This document shows, one piece after another, positions 37,280-45,868 of a DNA stretch of 51,457 bases. The DNA is from Caldifarciminota bacterium (GTDB lineage Bacteria > Hydrothermota > Tepidihabitantia > SM23-42), in assembly GCA_027026255.1 (NCBI GenBank), contig JALVOT010000001.1:1-51457 (forward strand). The letters run 5' to 3'. Every line of letters begins with the position of its first letter. The first letter of the stretch is position 1. Under the pieces are notes generated by a model. That model was not told the DNA's origin. It made no database searches and worked only from the letters and a program-made list of their open reading frames with translations. A program made the position numbers and the translations under genes.

Positions 37280-38568
37280 TAATCACCCTTATCGCATTTC
37301 TCTTTATCCTGGCATTTTCAATCACGATTCATGAATTTGGACACTTTATTGTCGCCAAACTCTTCAAAATCCCCGTCGAAAAATTCTCAATCGGGTTTGG
37401 ACCACCCCTCTTTAGAAAACAGATTGGTGAAACCGATTTCCGAATCGCCTATTTTCCATTTGGCGGTTATGTAAAGATGACGGGTGAAGAAGAAGGTGAG
37501 GTTTTAAAGAAAAAAGAAAAAAATCCGGAAAAACCCGCCCCTGAATTCGGATTCTATGATGCACCGCTAATCCACAGGATACTGGTTGTCTTCAGCGGTC
37601 CACTATTCAATATTGTGTCAGCATTTTTCGTATTTATATTTATCTATGGAATTTTTGGCGTCTATATAAATCCCTATATGAGGATTGAAATAACCGATAA
37701 CAATTTTGCCCAGAAATTTGAATTCCAAAACAATGACTCAATAATTGCCGTCAACGGAATCCCGGTTCATCACTGGGAACAGTTCTGGAAGATTGTAGAC
37801 TGTGACTCTGACCATATCGTTGAACTTACAATAAAAAGGGGTGATAAATTATTAAAAAAAGAGTTACCAGTAAATGATTCCCTGGGGTTCCGTTCCTTGG
37901 TGCCGGCAATACTCGGTGAGATAAAATTTGGCGGCCCGGCATACAAAGCCGGTATGAAAAAGAATGACAGAATCTTGATGATTGATGATAAAAAAATAAA
38001 TTCCTGGTATCAGATGGTGGAGATTGTGAGAAAATCAAAGAATAAACCATTAAAATTTATCTGGCTACATAATGGTAACAAAAAGAGTGCAACCATCACA
38101 CCATTTCCATTTTACGACCCCATTACAAAAGATACAATCGGTCAGATTGGTGTAATAATGCCGTTATTACGCCGGCATCCAGGTATTTTAGAAACATTTA
38201 ATATGTCATGGCAACGCGGTGTTGATATTATCTGGTTAACCCTTAAAACTTTATATCAGCTCATTATCGGCAGAATATCAAGAAAGGCATTGGGTGGACC
38301 AATCGCCATCGCCCGATTGAGTGGTGAATCAGCCCGCTGGGGATTAGAAAATCTACTTGGTCTGCTCGCAGTAATCTCAATAAATCTTGGTCTGATAAAC
38401 CTCTTTCCCATCCCGGCACTTGATGGAGGTCATATAATCATCGCAATAATTGAGGGTATTAGAAAAAAACGATTTTCTAAACAGACCAGATTGGTTATCC
38501 AGCAGATCGGGTATGCCATAATACTACTATTAATCATCTTTGTAACATTTAATGATATTACAAGATGA
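37276..38568 (+). CDS. rseP: Site-2 intramembrane metalloprotease, RseP family (430 aa)
   Basis: A membrane zinc protease that cleaves transmembrane segments, typically anti-sigma factors in envelope stress. The first helix holds HEFGH (H19, E20, H23 from the chosen start). A PDZ domain follows, about 200-285 (GGPAYKAGMKKNDRILMIDDKKI). NLFPIPALDGGHI near the C-terminus supplies the third zinc ligand. The frame is open 10 codons further upstream, but the ATG at 37276 overlaps the dxr stop as ATGA and opens directly into the first helix, so I use it. Confidence 0.92.
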   Translation: MIITLIAFLFILAFSITIHEFGHFIVAKLFKIPVEKFSIGFGPPLFRKQIGETDFRIAYFPFGGYVKMTGEEEGEVLKKKEKNPEKPAPEFGFYDAPLIHRILVVFSGPLFNIVSAFFVFIFIYGIFGVYINPYMRIEITDNNFAQKFEFQNNDSIIAVNGIPVHHWEQFWKIVDCDSDHIVELTIKRGDKLLKKELPVNDSLGFRSLVPAILGEIKFGGPAYKAGMKKNDRILMIDDKKINSWYQMVEIVRKSKNKPLKFIWLHNGNKKSATITPFPFYDPITKDTIGQIGVIMPLLRRHPGILETFNMSWQRGVDIIWLTLKTLYQLIIGRISRKALGGPIAIARLSGESARWGLENLLGLLAVISINLGLINLFPIPALDGGHIIIAIIEGIRKKRFSKQTRLVIQQIGYAIILLLIIFVTFNDITR

Positions 38569-39869
38569 CCATCCTCTGCTATAACCCGGCTCCTTCCCAG
38601 CAGAGATTCCGACCCTTTGAGGCACTCAAGGGAAGTCCATTTTTCCGACGACCCCATTATGATGCGATGCGGCTGGCATATCTATTCAAAAAAGAAAAAT
38701 TTTATTATTACGATGAAAGGATTGAAGAAAAACCCCAAATCAATCCCGATGTTGTAATTGTCTACACCCCGTTAAATCTTGCACGCTACATAGAAAACAA
38801 CATCAGAAAAAAATGGAGCGATGGAATCGAGGTTATAACTTATGGACCTTATCCAACCCTCTTTCCTGATAGGGCAATAAAATTCTCCGATGCAGTGGTG
38901 ATTGGGGATATCACCGGTGCCTGGCAAAAAATTGCTAACGACCTTTCAAAAGGCAGACTCAGCAAAAATTATCAATCAAAAAATCCCATCTCCTTTGCTG
39001 TGGACCGTTCCTTGGAGTTAAAATATGGTTTTACCCCGCTCCTCTCACAACTAAAGACTGCATACGGCTGCCAGTGCCACAAAACACAAAAAGATTATTG
39101 CTTTGAGAATATCATCTATCCAGATGTTATAAGACCCGACCTGAATGAAGCGTTCAGAGAAATCACCCGGATAAAGAGAAAGGTTGTTGTTATCCTTGAT
39201 GACGACTTCCTCGGCGACCCTGACTTTGGTATTAAACTTCTGGAAAGGTGCTGGAAATATAAGAAGATGTGGATTATTCAAACTACAGGCCGACTCTTTA
39301 AAACACCACGGTATCTCACCCATCTACGCGATAATGGAGTGCGCATTATATACCTGAAAGAGGACTGGCTGGGCACATCACTTCATAAAAAAATACAGAA
39401 TAAAAATTTTGTCAAAAAAAAGGCGCGGGAAATAAATCTAATCCATAATTATCGTATTACTGCGGGATGTAAATTGAGACTCGGATATGAAGGTGAAAAT
39501 TATGATTTCTACCAGGCACTCTTTAAATTCCTGATGCGGATCCGGGTTGACCTCATTGAAATTCTGGTTCAAACCCCGATTCCCGGAACCCCAACCTTCC
39601 AGGCCCTTTCAGAGGCAGACCGCATTGTTCAGGATTTTACCCTTTATGATCAATGGATGCCGGTGGTAAAAATCCCCGGGGTAACACCCCAGGTATTATA
39701 CTCCTGGATGGAATGGTTAAGGGATAAATTCTATTCCTGGGATTCAATAATACTCAGAAATATTCTTGTCTCACCCCGGCTCGGCTTTTATAATACAATG
39801 TTCTTTTATTTCTTACCCAACTTTTCTTATCGCAACAACTTCTTAGAAAAGGTGGGTTATCCGCCCTGA
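38565..39869 (+). CDS. B12-binding/radical-SAM-like protein with degenerate cluster motif (434 aa)
   Basis: The architecture resembles radical SAM enzymes with an N-terminal cobalamin-binding-like domain (about 1-150; DVVIVYTPLNLARY, EVITYGPYPTLFP). It also has SAM-barrel features (ILDDDFLGDPDFGIKLLE, WIIQTTGRLFKTPRYLTHLRDNGVRIIYL, VQTPIPGTPTF). The [4Fe-4S] motif CxxxCxxC is not present: the expected position reads AYGCQCHKTQKDYC, giving Cys at 169, 171 and 179. The N-terminal B12 motif DxHxxG is also not evident. It may be a non-catalytic or re-purposed member. It overlaps rseP by four bases. Confidence 0.65.
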   Translation: MTILCYNPAPSQQRFRPFEALKGSPFFRRPHYDAMRLAYLFKKEKFYYYDERIEEKPQINPDVVIVYTPLNLARYIENNIRKKWSDGIEVITYGPYPTLFPDRAIKFSDAVVIGDITGAWQKIANDLSKGRLSKNYQSKNPISFAVDRSLELKYGFTPLLSQLKTAYGCQCHKTQKDYCFENIIYPDVIRPDLNEAFREITRIKRKVVVILDDDFLGDPDFGIKLLERCWKYKKMWIIQTTGRLFKTPRYLTHLRDNGVRIIYLKEDWLGTSLHKKIQNKNFVKKKAREINLIHNYRITAGCKLRLGYEGENYDFYQALFKFLMRIRVDLIEILVQTPIPGTPTFQALSEADRIVQDFTLYDQWMPVVKIPGVTPQVLYSWMEWLRDKFYSWDSIILRNILVSPRLGFYNTMFFYFLPNFSYRNNFLEKVGYPP

Positions 39870-39883
39870 GCCGCCCGGGGTCA

Positions 39884-39969
39884 AATCTTTACATTTTACA
39901 TATTCTCTCAATGTCTGGCTTAACAATATTACAAAAGATGTTTGATATCTGATGTAAAATGTAAAGATT
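39884..39969. repeat. 18-bp perfect inverted repeat between convergent genes
   Basis: The arms 39884-39901 and 39952-39969 are exact reverse complements (aatctttacattttacat). They enclose 50 bases and fill most of the 107-base gap between the radical-SAM-like gene and the TPR gene. A bidirectional transcription end or a small mobile element remnant are both possible. The arms are AT-rich with no T-run after the stem. Confidence 0.6.
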
Positions 39970-39976
39970 CTTCCGT

Positions 39977-40864
39977 TTACTCCTGACCCAGCACCTTTAA
40001 TCTCATCCGGGTTCTTTTCAGATATCTTCTTGCTCCGCTATGACCGGGTTTATATCTTAAAACCTCCTTAAATGTCTTTAACGCCTCCTGATAATTCTCG
40101 GCAAGAAACTGCTCAATCCCCTTTTGATAGAGTTTCTCAATTTTCTCCTTTGTCTTCTTTTTTATAATAACCTGACGCTTTCTCTTTTGTGCTGACTTTA
40201 ATTTCTTCCGGGTGAATTCCGTATCAATCTCAGCCATCTTTTTTGCTGCATCTTCATAAAGTGTATCAAAATCAAATACCTTCTTGTAGTAATAATATGC
40301 ATCAGCAAGTTTCCCTGAATTCTGAAGTTCCTGTGCCAATCTCATCAGGCTGTCAATCCAGAAAACCCGGGTTTTTTCATACAGCCTTGTAATTTCATCA
40401 CCCACTGAAAAATATTTACTCATCGCACCCATTACACGCAAGGCCGCCGGTGCATCACCCTTTTGAAATGCCTGATTAAGGGAATCAAGATATGCCTTTT
40501 GTAATCTTTCCGCTTTGTTAATTCTCTCCCGGTCCCCGGTCTTAACAAGCAAAACCTGAAAATTATTCGAATTCTTATCAACCTCTAACTTCACCCGCTT
40601 CTCTTCATAGCCCGGCGAAGTTAAAACAATCTCATATTCACCCTTCGGTACCGATATAAAAAAACCGCTCCTTTTTGTGTTAAATGATTTTTTAAGACTC
40701 TCAATGTTAATATGAACCTCTCTGATTGAATCCTTAGAAAGCGAATCATAGATTGCACAATGAACATCTATCATCTCCTCAGTCGAAAATATTACCGGTG
40801 TTAACAGACCCGGGTGGGAGATTTGGAATAATAATAGAATAAAAAACATCATTCCCATCCTCAT
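39977..40864 (-). CDS. Exported TPR protein with PEGA-like domain (295 aa)
   Basis: An N-terminal hydrophobic signal (MFFILLLFQISH) is followed by a short beta-rich domain. That domain has the FFISVPKGEYEIVLTSPGYEEKRVKLEV pattern typical of PEGA-type surface domains (about 68-95). The remainder is helical, with a basic coiled stretch (TRKKLKSAQKRKRQVIIKKKTKEK) and a C-terminal TPR unit (about 245-280). It probably acts in the periplasm or at the envelope as a scaffold. It is the last gene of the citryl-CoA lyase operon and overlaps queE by four bases. Confidence 0.75.
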   Translation of the reverse strand: MRMGMMFFILLLFQISHPGLLTPVIFSTEEMIDVHCAIYDSLSKDSIREVHINIESLKKSFNTKRSGFFISVPKGEYEIVLTSPGYEEKRVKLEVDKNSNNFQVLLVKTGDRERINKAERLQKAYLDSLNQAFQKGDAPAALRVMGAMSKYFSVGDEITRLYEKTRVFWIDSLMRLAQELQNSGKLADAYYYYKKVFDFDTLYEDAAKKMAEIDTEFTRKKLKSAQKRKRQVIIKKKTKEKIEKLYQKGIEQFLAENYQEALKTFKEVLRYKPGHSGARRYLKRTRMRLKVLGQE

Positions 40865-41544
40865 TGCAAATTAAGATACTTATGCACCTGAGGGATAACC
40901 CTTACATCCCTCAAAAAATCCAATGCCTTTTTTTGAATATCCAGGATATCGGGTATATTACAACCGAATACCGGTTGGATAACAAGGGGCACCGATTCAT
41001 CAATCTCCGAAATTATACTGCAGACGGTTTCAAGTTCCCGGGGTAGAAGATTTTCATTGATTACCATCTTCACAAAACTCATTTTCTTGACCGCGATTTC
41101 CAAACAGGCCTTATGTTTATCCCATAATCCTGGCTTGCCGGCGGCGGTCGGAACCTTAAAATCAAGGCAGACTGTATCAACATAATCAATAATCTTTGAT
41201 AGATCATCCGGCAGCGTGGCGTTCGTATCAAGATAAATGTTTAAATTTTTCTCTTTCAATGTCTTACACAGAATTTCAAGAAAATCAATCTGTAAAAGTG
41301 GTTCCCCACCAGTAATCGCAATCTCTGCCGCATCAATCATCCCTGATAAAAATTCAACTTCAACCGGATTCTGATAAACCTTTCCCTGATAGATAAATGG
41401 ACCCTCGGTCTTCCGGGCTTTGGGTGTATCACAGTAATTACACGATAGATTGCATCCGGAAAATCTGATGAATGTCTGGCGTCTGCCCAGTTCTATCCCC
41501 TCACCCTGGATTGATGTATAAACCTCTCTTACAAATCCCTTCAT
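40861..41544 (-). CDS. queE: 7-carboxy-7-deazaguanine synthase (227 aa)
   Basis: A radical SAM enzyme of queuosine/7-deazaguanine synthesis that contracts the ring of 6-carboxytetrahydropterin. The start region FVREVYTSIQGEGIELGRRQTFIRFSGC is characteristic, and the cluster motif is CNLSCNYC. ITGGEPLLQ and the DTNATLP and LDFKVP blocks follow. I take the ATG at 41544, which overlaps the DUF366 gene stop as ATGA. A frame seven codons longer exists but has no matching signal. No other queuosine gene is in the window. Confidence 0.88.
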   Translation of the reverse strand: MKGFVREVYTSIQGEGIELGRRQTFIRFSGCNLSCNYCDTPKARKTEGPFIYQGKVYQNPVEVEFLSGMIDAAEIAITGGEPLLQIDFLEILCKTLKEKNLNIYLDTNATLPDDLSKIIDYVDTVCLDFKVPTAAGKPGLWDKHKACLEIAVKKMSFVKMVINENLLPRELETVCSIISEIDESVPLVIQPVFGCNIPDILDIQKKALDFLRDVRVIPQVHKYLNLQ

Positions 41545-42098
41545 CTCACCCATCGCACCTTGCACCGCGCCCTATAAATATTCTCATCCTCTTTTGTATA
41601 ACAGGACATAACCTCCTGGGCAAACCTATTGGGTTCAATCTGATAATCATTTAGAGCCCGGGTCTTCACCGGAGTATTTTGTGAAGATATATTCACCCCG
41701 AAATGAATTAAGAGTGATAATGGTGATACGGTCGCTACAGAGACCGACAATTTAAATTCCCCATCATAAAGGTCTGTGCCCTCTCTCCTGATCACCAATC
41801 TCCCCAGTCTCTTGTTTATTAGTCCCTCAATAATTGCTGCCATAAGAATTTGCCTTAAAACCCCTTTTTCAAGATCGGGTGTGAAGTGTTCAATAATAAA
41901 GTGCAGCATATTCTCTGAATAAATTTTTGAACCGGCGCGAAGGTCTTCAATATCCACCATCTCTTTTTCCCAAACATCACAGGGTCCGGTAAAAGCAACA
42001 ATGGAATCACCCGGAATACCAAAATTTTTATAGGCAAAACCGCTCTGCAATTGTTCCCCATTATACTTAATCTCTTTTTCAATAAACTTATATTTCAT
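41541..42098 (-). CDS. DUF366-family protein (185 aa)
   Basis: The opening (MKYKFIEKEIKYNGEQLQSGFAYKNFGI) and GDSIVAFTGPCDV match the DUF366 family, known mainly in archaea and thermophilic bacteria. Its function is not established. A His-rich central motif (LHFIIEHF) and the RREGTDLYDGEFKLSVS block are visible. It sits directly before queE with a four-base overlap, which suggests a link to modified-base or tRNA metabolism, but that is inference from position only. Confidence 0.72.
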   Translation of the reverse strand: MKYKFIEKEIKYNGEQLQSGFAYKNFGIPGDSIVAFTGPCDVWEKEMVDIEDLRAGSKIYSENMLHFIIEHFTPDLEKGVLRQILMAAIIEGLINKRLGRLVIRREGTDLYDGEFKLSVSVATVSPLSLLIHFGVNISSQNTPVKTRALNDYQIEPNRFAQEVMSCYTKEDENIYRARCKVRWVR

Positions 42099-42361
42099 TC
42101 ACTTATCAAGCGCTCTAAGTGCTCCTGCGCCGACTTAAAATTCGGGTCAAGTTTCAAGGCAAGACGAAATGAATCACGGGCATCATCAAGGTCGTTTAAC
42201 GCCTCATAAGCAATCCCTAAATTATAATAAAGTTTGGGGTCAAGTTTCTTTATCTTTTCTGCCCGCCGTAAAATCTTTATCGCCTCTTCGTATTTTTGAC
42301 TTAAAATATAAAAATCACTCAGGTCAATGAGTTCCTGAAAATCTCCATCCTCAGATTTCAT
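42095..42361 (-). CDS. Small tetratricopeptide-repeat protein (88 aa)
   Basis: Two TPR units fill the protein: residues about 14-47 (LYNLGIAYEAL is the start of the second unit) and about 48-82 (DARDSFRLALKLDPNFKSAQEHL). It has no signal peptide and is likely a cytoplasmic binding module. It overlaps both neighbours by four bases (ATGA), so it is translated with the TrkA-like and DUF366 genes. Confidence 0.75.
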   Translation of the reverse strand: MKSEDGDFQELIDLSDFYILSQKYEEAIKILRRAEKIKKLDPKLYYNLGIAYEALNDLDDARDSFRLALKLDPNFKSAQEHLERLISE

Positions 42362-43044
42362 AACTTCTTTATCTTATTAAGGTCCTCATTCCTGCCCAGA
42401 AGGATAAGAACATCACCGGATATTAAATCATCATTACCACCCGGACCAATCACAACCTCCTCCTTAAAATCGGTTGTGCCATCCGACTTTGAATAAGGAA
42501 CCTTTCTCTTAATTGCGATAACACTCACACGATACTTCTCTCTGAGTTTCAACTCAGCCAGGGTTTTATTCAATAATTTCTTCGGCGCCACCATCTCAAC
42601 AATACCATAGGTATTAGAAAGTTCGATAAAATCAAATATCTTTGGACTGGCAAGGGATTCAGCAAGCCTCTCCGCCATCTGCCTTTCAGGAAATACTATT
42701 CGGTCTGCTCCAACCTTCCTTAAGATTTTAGAATGGAGGTCACTCTTTGATTTAACAATAACCTGCTTTATCCCAAGTTCCTTAAGGGTAAGGGTAATCA
42801 TTATACTATCCTCAACATGTTCTCCCATACTTACAATCGCAGTATCAAATTCCTGAATTCCGAATTCTTTTAATAAACGTTCATCTGTAGCATCAAGTTG
42901 CACTGCCTGAGATACTACGCCTTCCATATCCTTAACCTTTTCCTCATCACGGTCGATGGCGAGCACCTCAAAATTCTTTTCACTCAATGCCCGGGCAATA
43001 TTAGAACCAAATCTTCCCAGACCAATAACCACAAACTGCCTCAT
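42358..43044 (-). CDS. TrkA/KtrA-type potassium-channel regulatory protein (228 aa)
   Basis: A single RCK unit. The N-terminal Rossmann domain begins VIGLGRFGSNIARAL (GxGxxG at 8-13) with an acidic residue at the end of beta 2 (AIDRDEEKV), which suggests NAD(H) binding. The C-terminal TrkA-C domain covers about 140-228. Such proteins gate K+ uptake channels from the cytoplasm. No TrkH/KtrB channel gene is in the window. The start follows the leuD stop immediately, and its ribosome-binding site (GGAGG) lies within the last leuD codons. Confidence 0.87.
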   Translation of the reverse strand: MRQFVVIGLGRFGSNIARALSEKNFEVLAIDRDEEKVKDMEGVVSQAVQLDATDERLLKEFGIQEFDTAIVSMGEHVEDSIMITLTLKELGIKQVIVKSKSDLHSKILRKVGADRIVFPERQMAERLAESLASPKIFDFIELSNTYGIVEMVAPKKLLNKTLAELKLREKYRVSVIAIKRKVPYSKSDGTTDFKEEVVIGPGGNDDLISGDVLILLGRNEDLNKIKKL

Positions 43045-43563
43045 TCAACCTCCTTGGGCTTGATTAATGCGCAACCTCTTTCTTAGATGGGGAATCAAAC
43101 CACCATCATCTATTATCTCCATAACAAATTCCGGCAGTCTTATCGCCTGCAGACTCTTTTTTGTCCTTATATTCGTTATTATACCCCTTTTCAGATCAAT
43201 TTCAAGAGTATCTCCATGCTCAACCAGCCCCTTAATACCCGGACATTCAAGAACCAAAAGCCCTAAATTTATCGCATTGCGATAGAATATTCGGGCAAAG
43301 GATTCAGCCACCACCGCACTGATTCCGAAATATTTCAGTGATGTTGCTGCCTGTTCCCGTGATGAACCACAGCCAAAATTTTTTCCCGCGGCGATAATAT
43401 CCCCGGGTTTTGCCTGTTTTAAAAAATCAGGATAGACCATTTCAAAACAATGCCGTGCCATCTCCTCACGGTCTGTGGTGATAGAAAGATACTTACCAGG
43501 ATAAATAATATCGGTATTTATATCGTCACCAAACTTATATACCCTGCCCTTCAAAATCTTCAT
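43045..43563 (-). CDS. leuD: 3-isopropylmalate dehydratase-type hydro-lyase, small subunit (172 aa)
   Basis: The swivel domain of an aconitase-family enzyme. Recognisable blocks are DDINTDIIYPGKYLS, the KNFGCGSSREQAA substrate-binding segment, and ARIFYRNAINLGLLVLE. I start at the ATG at 43563, which overlaps the large-subunit stop (ATGA) and gives the usual length. A longer frame running back inside leuC is an artefact. Substrate may be isopropylmalate, citrate, homocitrate or a related acid; the neighbouring citryl-CoA lyase favours a citrate-related reaction. Confidence 0.85.
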   Translation of the reverse strand: MKILKGRVYKFGDDINTDIIYPGKYLSITTDREEMARHCFEMVYPDFLKQAKPGDIIAAGKNFGCGSSREQAATSLKYFGISAVVAESFARIFYRNAINLGLLVLECPGIKGLVEHGDTLEIDLKRGIITNIRTKKSLQAIRLPEFVMEIIDDGGLIPHLRKRLRINQAQGG

Positions 43564-44810
43564 CCGACCTCCTGAGCAGGCGTAATAACCCCCTTGATTG
43601 CACTTGCGGCAACTGTGGCAGGTGATGCAAGATAGAGAAATGACTCCGGACTTCCCATCCTGCCTTTGAAATTTCTGTTTGTCGTTGCTATACAAACCTC
43701 ATTCGGTGCCAGAAGACCTTGATGTGCACCAAGGCAGGGACCACATCCCGGGTTCAATACCAGTGCCCCGGATTCAATAAAGGTCTGGATAAAACCTTTT
43801 TTAAGGGCGTCAAGATAGACCGCCTGTGAAGCCGGGATTACAAGCAGCCTTACTTCAGGATGAACCCGGTTCCCTTTCAAGATTTTTGCTGCGGTTTTTA
43901 AATCCTCAAGCCGGCCGTTGGTGCAGGAACCGATAAATGCCTGGTCAATCCTCCTGCCCGCTATTTCAGAGACCGAACAGACATTATCCACTGAATGGGG
44001 ACAGGCGACCTGGCTGTCAAGTCCTGAAACATCAATCTCAATCTTATTCAGATATGCTGCATCCGGGTCAGGTAAAACTGGTTTAAACTTCTTATCGGTC
44101 CGGGCTGATATATATGCGATGGTCTTCTCATCCGGCAGCACAAATGCCGCCTTTGCCCCGGCCTCCATTGAAAGATTGCTCAAAACCATCCTTGATGCGA
44201 TACTCATATCTTTTATGGTCTCACCGGAAAATTCAATCGCCCGATATGTTGCACCATCGGCTCGGAGTTTACCGATGATATGAAGAATCAAATCCTTGGC
44301 ACCAACAAATTGTTTAAATTTTCCTGAAACAAGAATCTTTATCGTCTCAGGAACCCGAAGCCATAATTCACCGGTTGCCCAGACCCCTGCCATCTCGGTT
44401 GCCCCAATCCCGGTTCCAAAGGTGCCGAATGCGCCGGCGGTGGTGGTATGAGAATCAGTGCCCAGAAGCAATTCACCCGGTCGGGTATGACCAAATTCTG
44501 CAAGAATCTGATGGCAGATTCCATATTTAAGGTCATAAAAATATTTAATCCCCTGTTCCTTAACAAAGGCGCGTAACCGCTTATGGGTTGTGGCAGTCTT
44601 GATACTATCTGCCGGGATACGGTGGTCAAAAAGAATCACAATCCTCTGATTATCCCAGACCCTTTTTACACCGATCTCCTCAAAAGACCTCAAGACCACC
44701 TCAGCATTTTCATGGGACATACAGGTATCAACCCGGGCAATCACAATCTCTCCAGGCACCACCTCTTTCTTTCCTGAAGCACGGACGAGAATCTTTTCAG
44801 CAATGGTCAT
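43560..44810 (-). CDS. leuC: 3-isopropylmalate dehydratase/homoaconitase-type large subunit (416 aa)
   Basis: The [4Fe-4S] catalytic subunit of an aconitase-family hydro-lyase. Cluster ligands appear in IGSCTNGR and NPGCGPCLG. LLGTDSHTTTAGAFGTFGTGIGATEMA is the conserved His/Thr-rich block, and LEDLKTAAKIL with the final GRMGSPES are typical. I prefer the ATG at 44810; an in-frame TTG two codons earlier is possible. Pairing with a small subunit is as in LeuCD or prokaryotic homoaconitase. No leuA or leuB is present, so the name reflects family rather than proven pathway. Confidence 0.87.
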   Translation of the reverse strand: MTIAEKILVRASGKKEVVPGEIVIARVDTCMSHENAEVVLRSFEEIGVKRVWDNQRIVILFDHRIPADSIKTATTHKRLRAFVKEQGIKYFYDLKYGICHQILAEFGHTRPGELLLGTDSHTTTAGAFGTFGTGIGATEMAGVWATGELWLRVPETIKILVSGKFKQFVGAKDLILHIIGKLRADGATYRAIEFSGETIKDMSIASRMVLSNLSMEAGAKAAFVLPDEKTIAYISARTDKKFKPVLPDPDAAYLNKIEIDVSGLDSQVACPHSVDNVCSVSEIAGRRIDQAFIGSCTNGRLEDLKTAAKILKGNRVHPEVRLLVIPASQAVYLDALKKGFIQTFIESGALVLNPGCGPCLGAHQGLLAPNEVCIATTNRNFKGRMGSPESFLYLASPATVAASAIKGVITPAQEVG

Positions 44811-44817
44811 AGGCAAA

Positions 44818-45591
44818 TCACTGTTTATTATTCAAACTTCTTTCCCAGGGTCCATCGTATTCAATATCCTGCTGACACATCTTACGCATCGGAGCCTGAG
44901 TTATCATCTCTTCATAGACATGGGCAATAAGTCCGGCAACCCTGCCGATTAAAAAGAATGCCTTACCCAGTCTCCAATCAAATCCCATATCAGAAATAAT
45001 TCCCGCAATTGCACCATCAACATTGATGGGCAACTTCTTTCCGCGTTTCTCAAACTCATCTCTTATTGCCTGAGAAAGTTTAATATGGTCACCGGTGATA
45101 TTAAGTTCCTGAGCAAGTTCATAAAGCCGGGCAGTCCTTGGGTCCTTGGTATGAAGTCGGTGGCCAAAACCCGGCATCCGCTTCTTTAACTTCTTCAATT
45201 CATTCAATAAATTTTCTGCAGTCTGTTCAATACTCCAGTTGTTCTGATGCATCCTTTTGACCCAATCCTGAAGGATACGGGCGGCATCCTCAATCGCACC
45301 ACCATGCACATCACCGACTGCAAGCACGCCGGCCGCCACTGCAGTGGAAAGTGGTACCCCGGCTGAAGCCACAATCCTTGCAGCATGGGTAGAGGGTGGA
45401 GTAACCCCATGGTCGATTGATGAAGTGATAATGGCATCCATCATCCTCGCCTCTTTATCATCAGGAAGCCTTGATTTAAGCAACAGGAAAAAGACCGAAC
45501 CAAAATTGATCCGGCCAATCAACTCCTCCTGGGGATAACCCCGGGTAATAATATGATTGGGTTCAACCCGGGAAATCGCACTCTTCCACAT
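44818..45591 (-). CDS. Citryl-CoA lyase-like protein (citrate synthase superfamily, 257 aa)
   Basis: Resembles the short stand-alone citryl-CoA lyases and the C-terminal part of ATP-citrate lyase. The three catalytic residues of the superfamily are visible: His in VGDVHGGA (H96), His in GFGHRLHTKDPR (H144) and Asp in NVDGAIAG (D192). At 257 residues it is much shorter than true citrate synthase (about 370-430). It would cleave citryl-CoA to acetyl-CoA and oxaloacetate or run in reverse. It is the first gene of an eight-gene operon, two bases before leuC, with GGAGG before the ATG. Confidence 0.83.
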   Translation of the reverse strand: MWKSAISRVEPNHIITRGYPQEELIGRINFGSVFFLLLKSRLPDDKEARMMDAIITSSIDHGVTPPSTHAARIVASAGVPLSTAVAAGVLAVGDVHGGAIEDAARILQDWVKRMHQNNWSIEQTAENLLNELKKLKKRMPGFGHRLHTKDPRTARLYELAQELNITGDHIKLSQAIRDEFEKRGKKLPINVDGAIAGIISDMGFDWRLGKAFFLIGRVAGLIAHVYEEMITQAPMRKMCQQDIEYDGPWERSLNNKQ

Positions 45592-45629
45592 AATACCTCC
45601 TCAGGTTTGTAAAATCATAAAAAATTAAA

Positions 45630-45656
45630 TTGAACTTCTGCATAAATCAAGTTCAA
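45630..45656 (-). promoter_or_regulatory. Inverted repeat in the citryl-CoA lyase leader
   Basis: An 8-bp perfect inverted repeat (ttgaactt/aagttcaa) with an 11-base centre lies just downstream of the promoter, at the expected transcription start. It could be an operator for a dimeric repressor or a leader hairpin. No cognate regulator is evident in the window. Confidence 0.45.
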
Positions 45657-45663
45657 CAATAAA

Positions 45664-45691
45664 TTCTAATCATAAATCAAATAAAGTCAAT
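45664..45691 (-). promoter_or_regulatory. Promoter of the citryl-CoA lyase operon
   Basis: TTGACT (45691-45686) and TAGAAT (45669-45664), 16 bp apart, leaving a leader of about 65 nt with a GGAGG site. The rest of the spacer to 45868 shows nothing further. Confidence 0.7.
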
Positions 45692-45868
45692 AACCATTTT
45701 TGTATTCATAAACAGCCTCAGTCTTCAAGTCCAAAATCAAACCCCCTGACTCATAATCCCATTCATTATTAAGCTGATATTTTAAGAATTATAGAATGTT
45801 TGAACTATTGTCTTGAATAAAATAGTTAATTATCTTAAGTGTCTGGTCTTAAATTTCCCCCGGGTCTT

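Noticed and set aside
43564-43695. A 44-codon N-terminal extension of leuD
   Set aside because: It lies wholly inside the leuC frame. The ATG at 43563 overlaps the leuC stop as ATGA and gives the normal family length.
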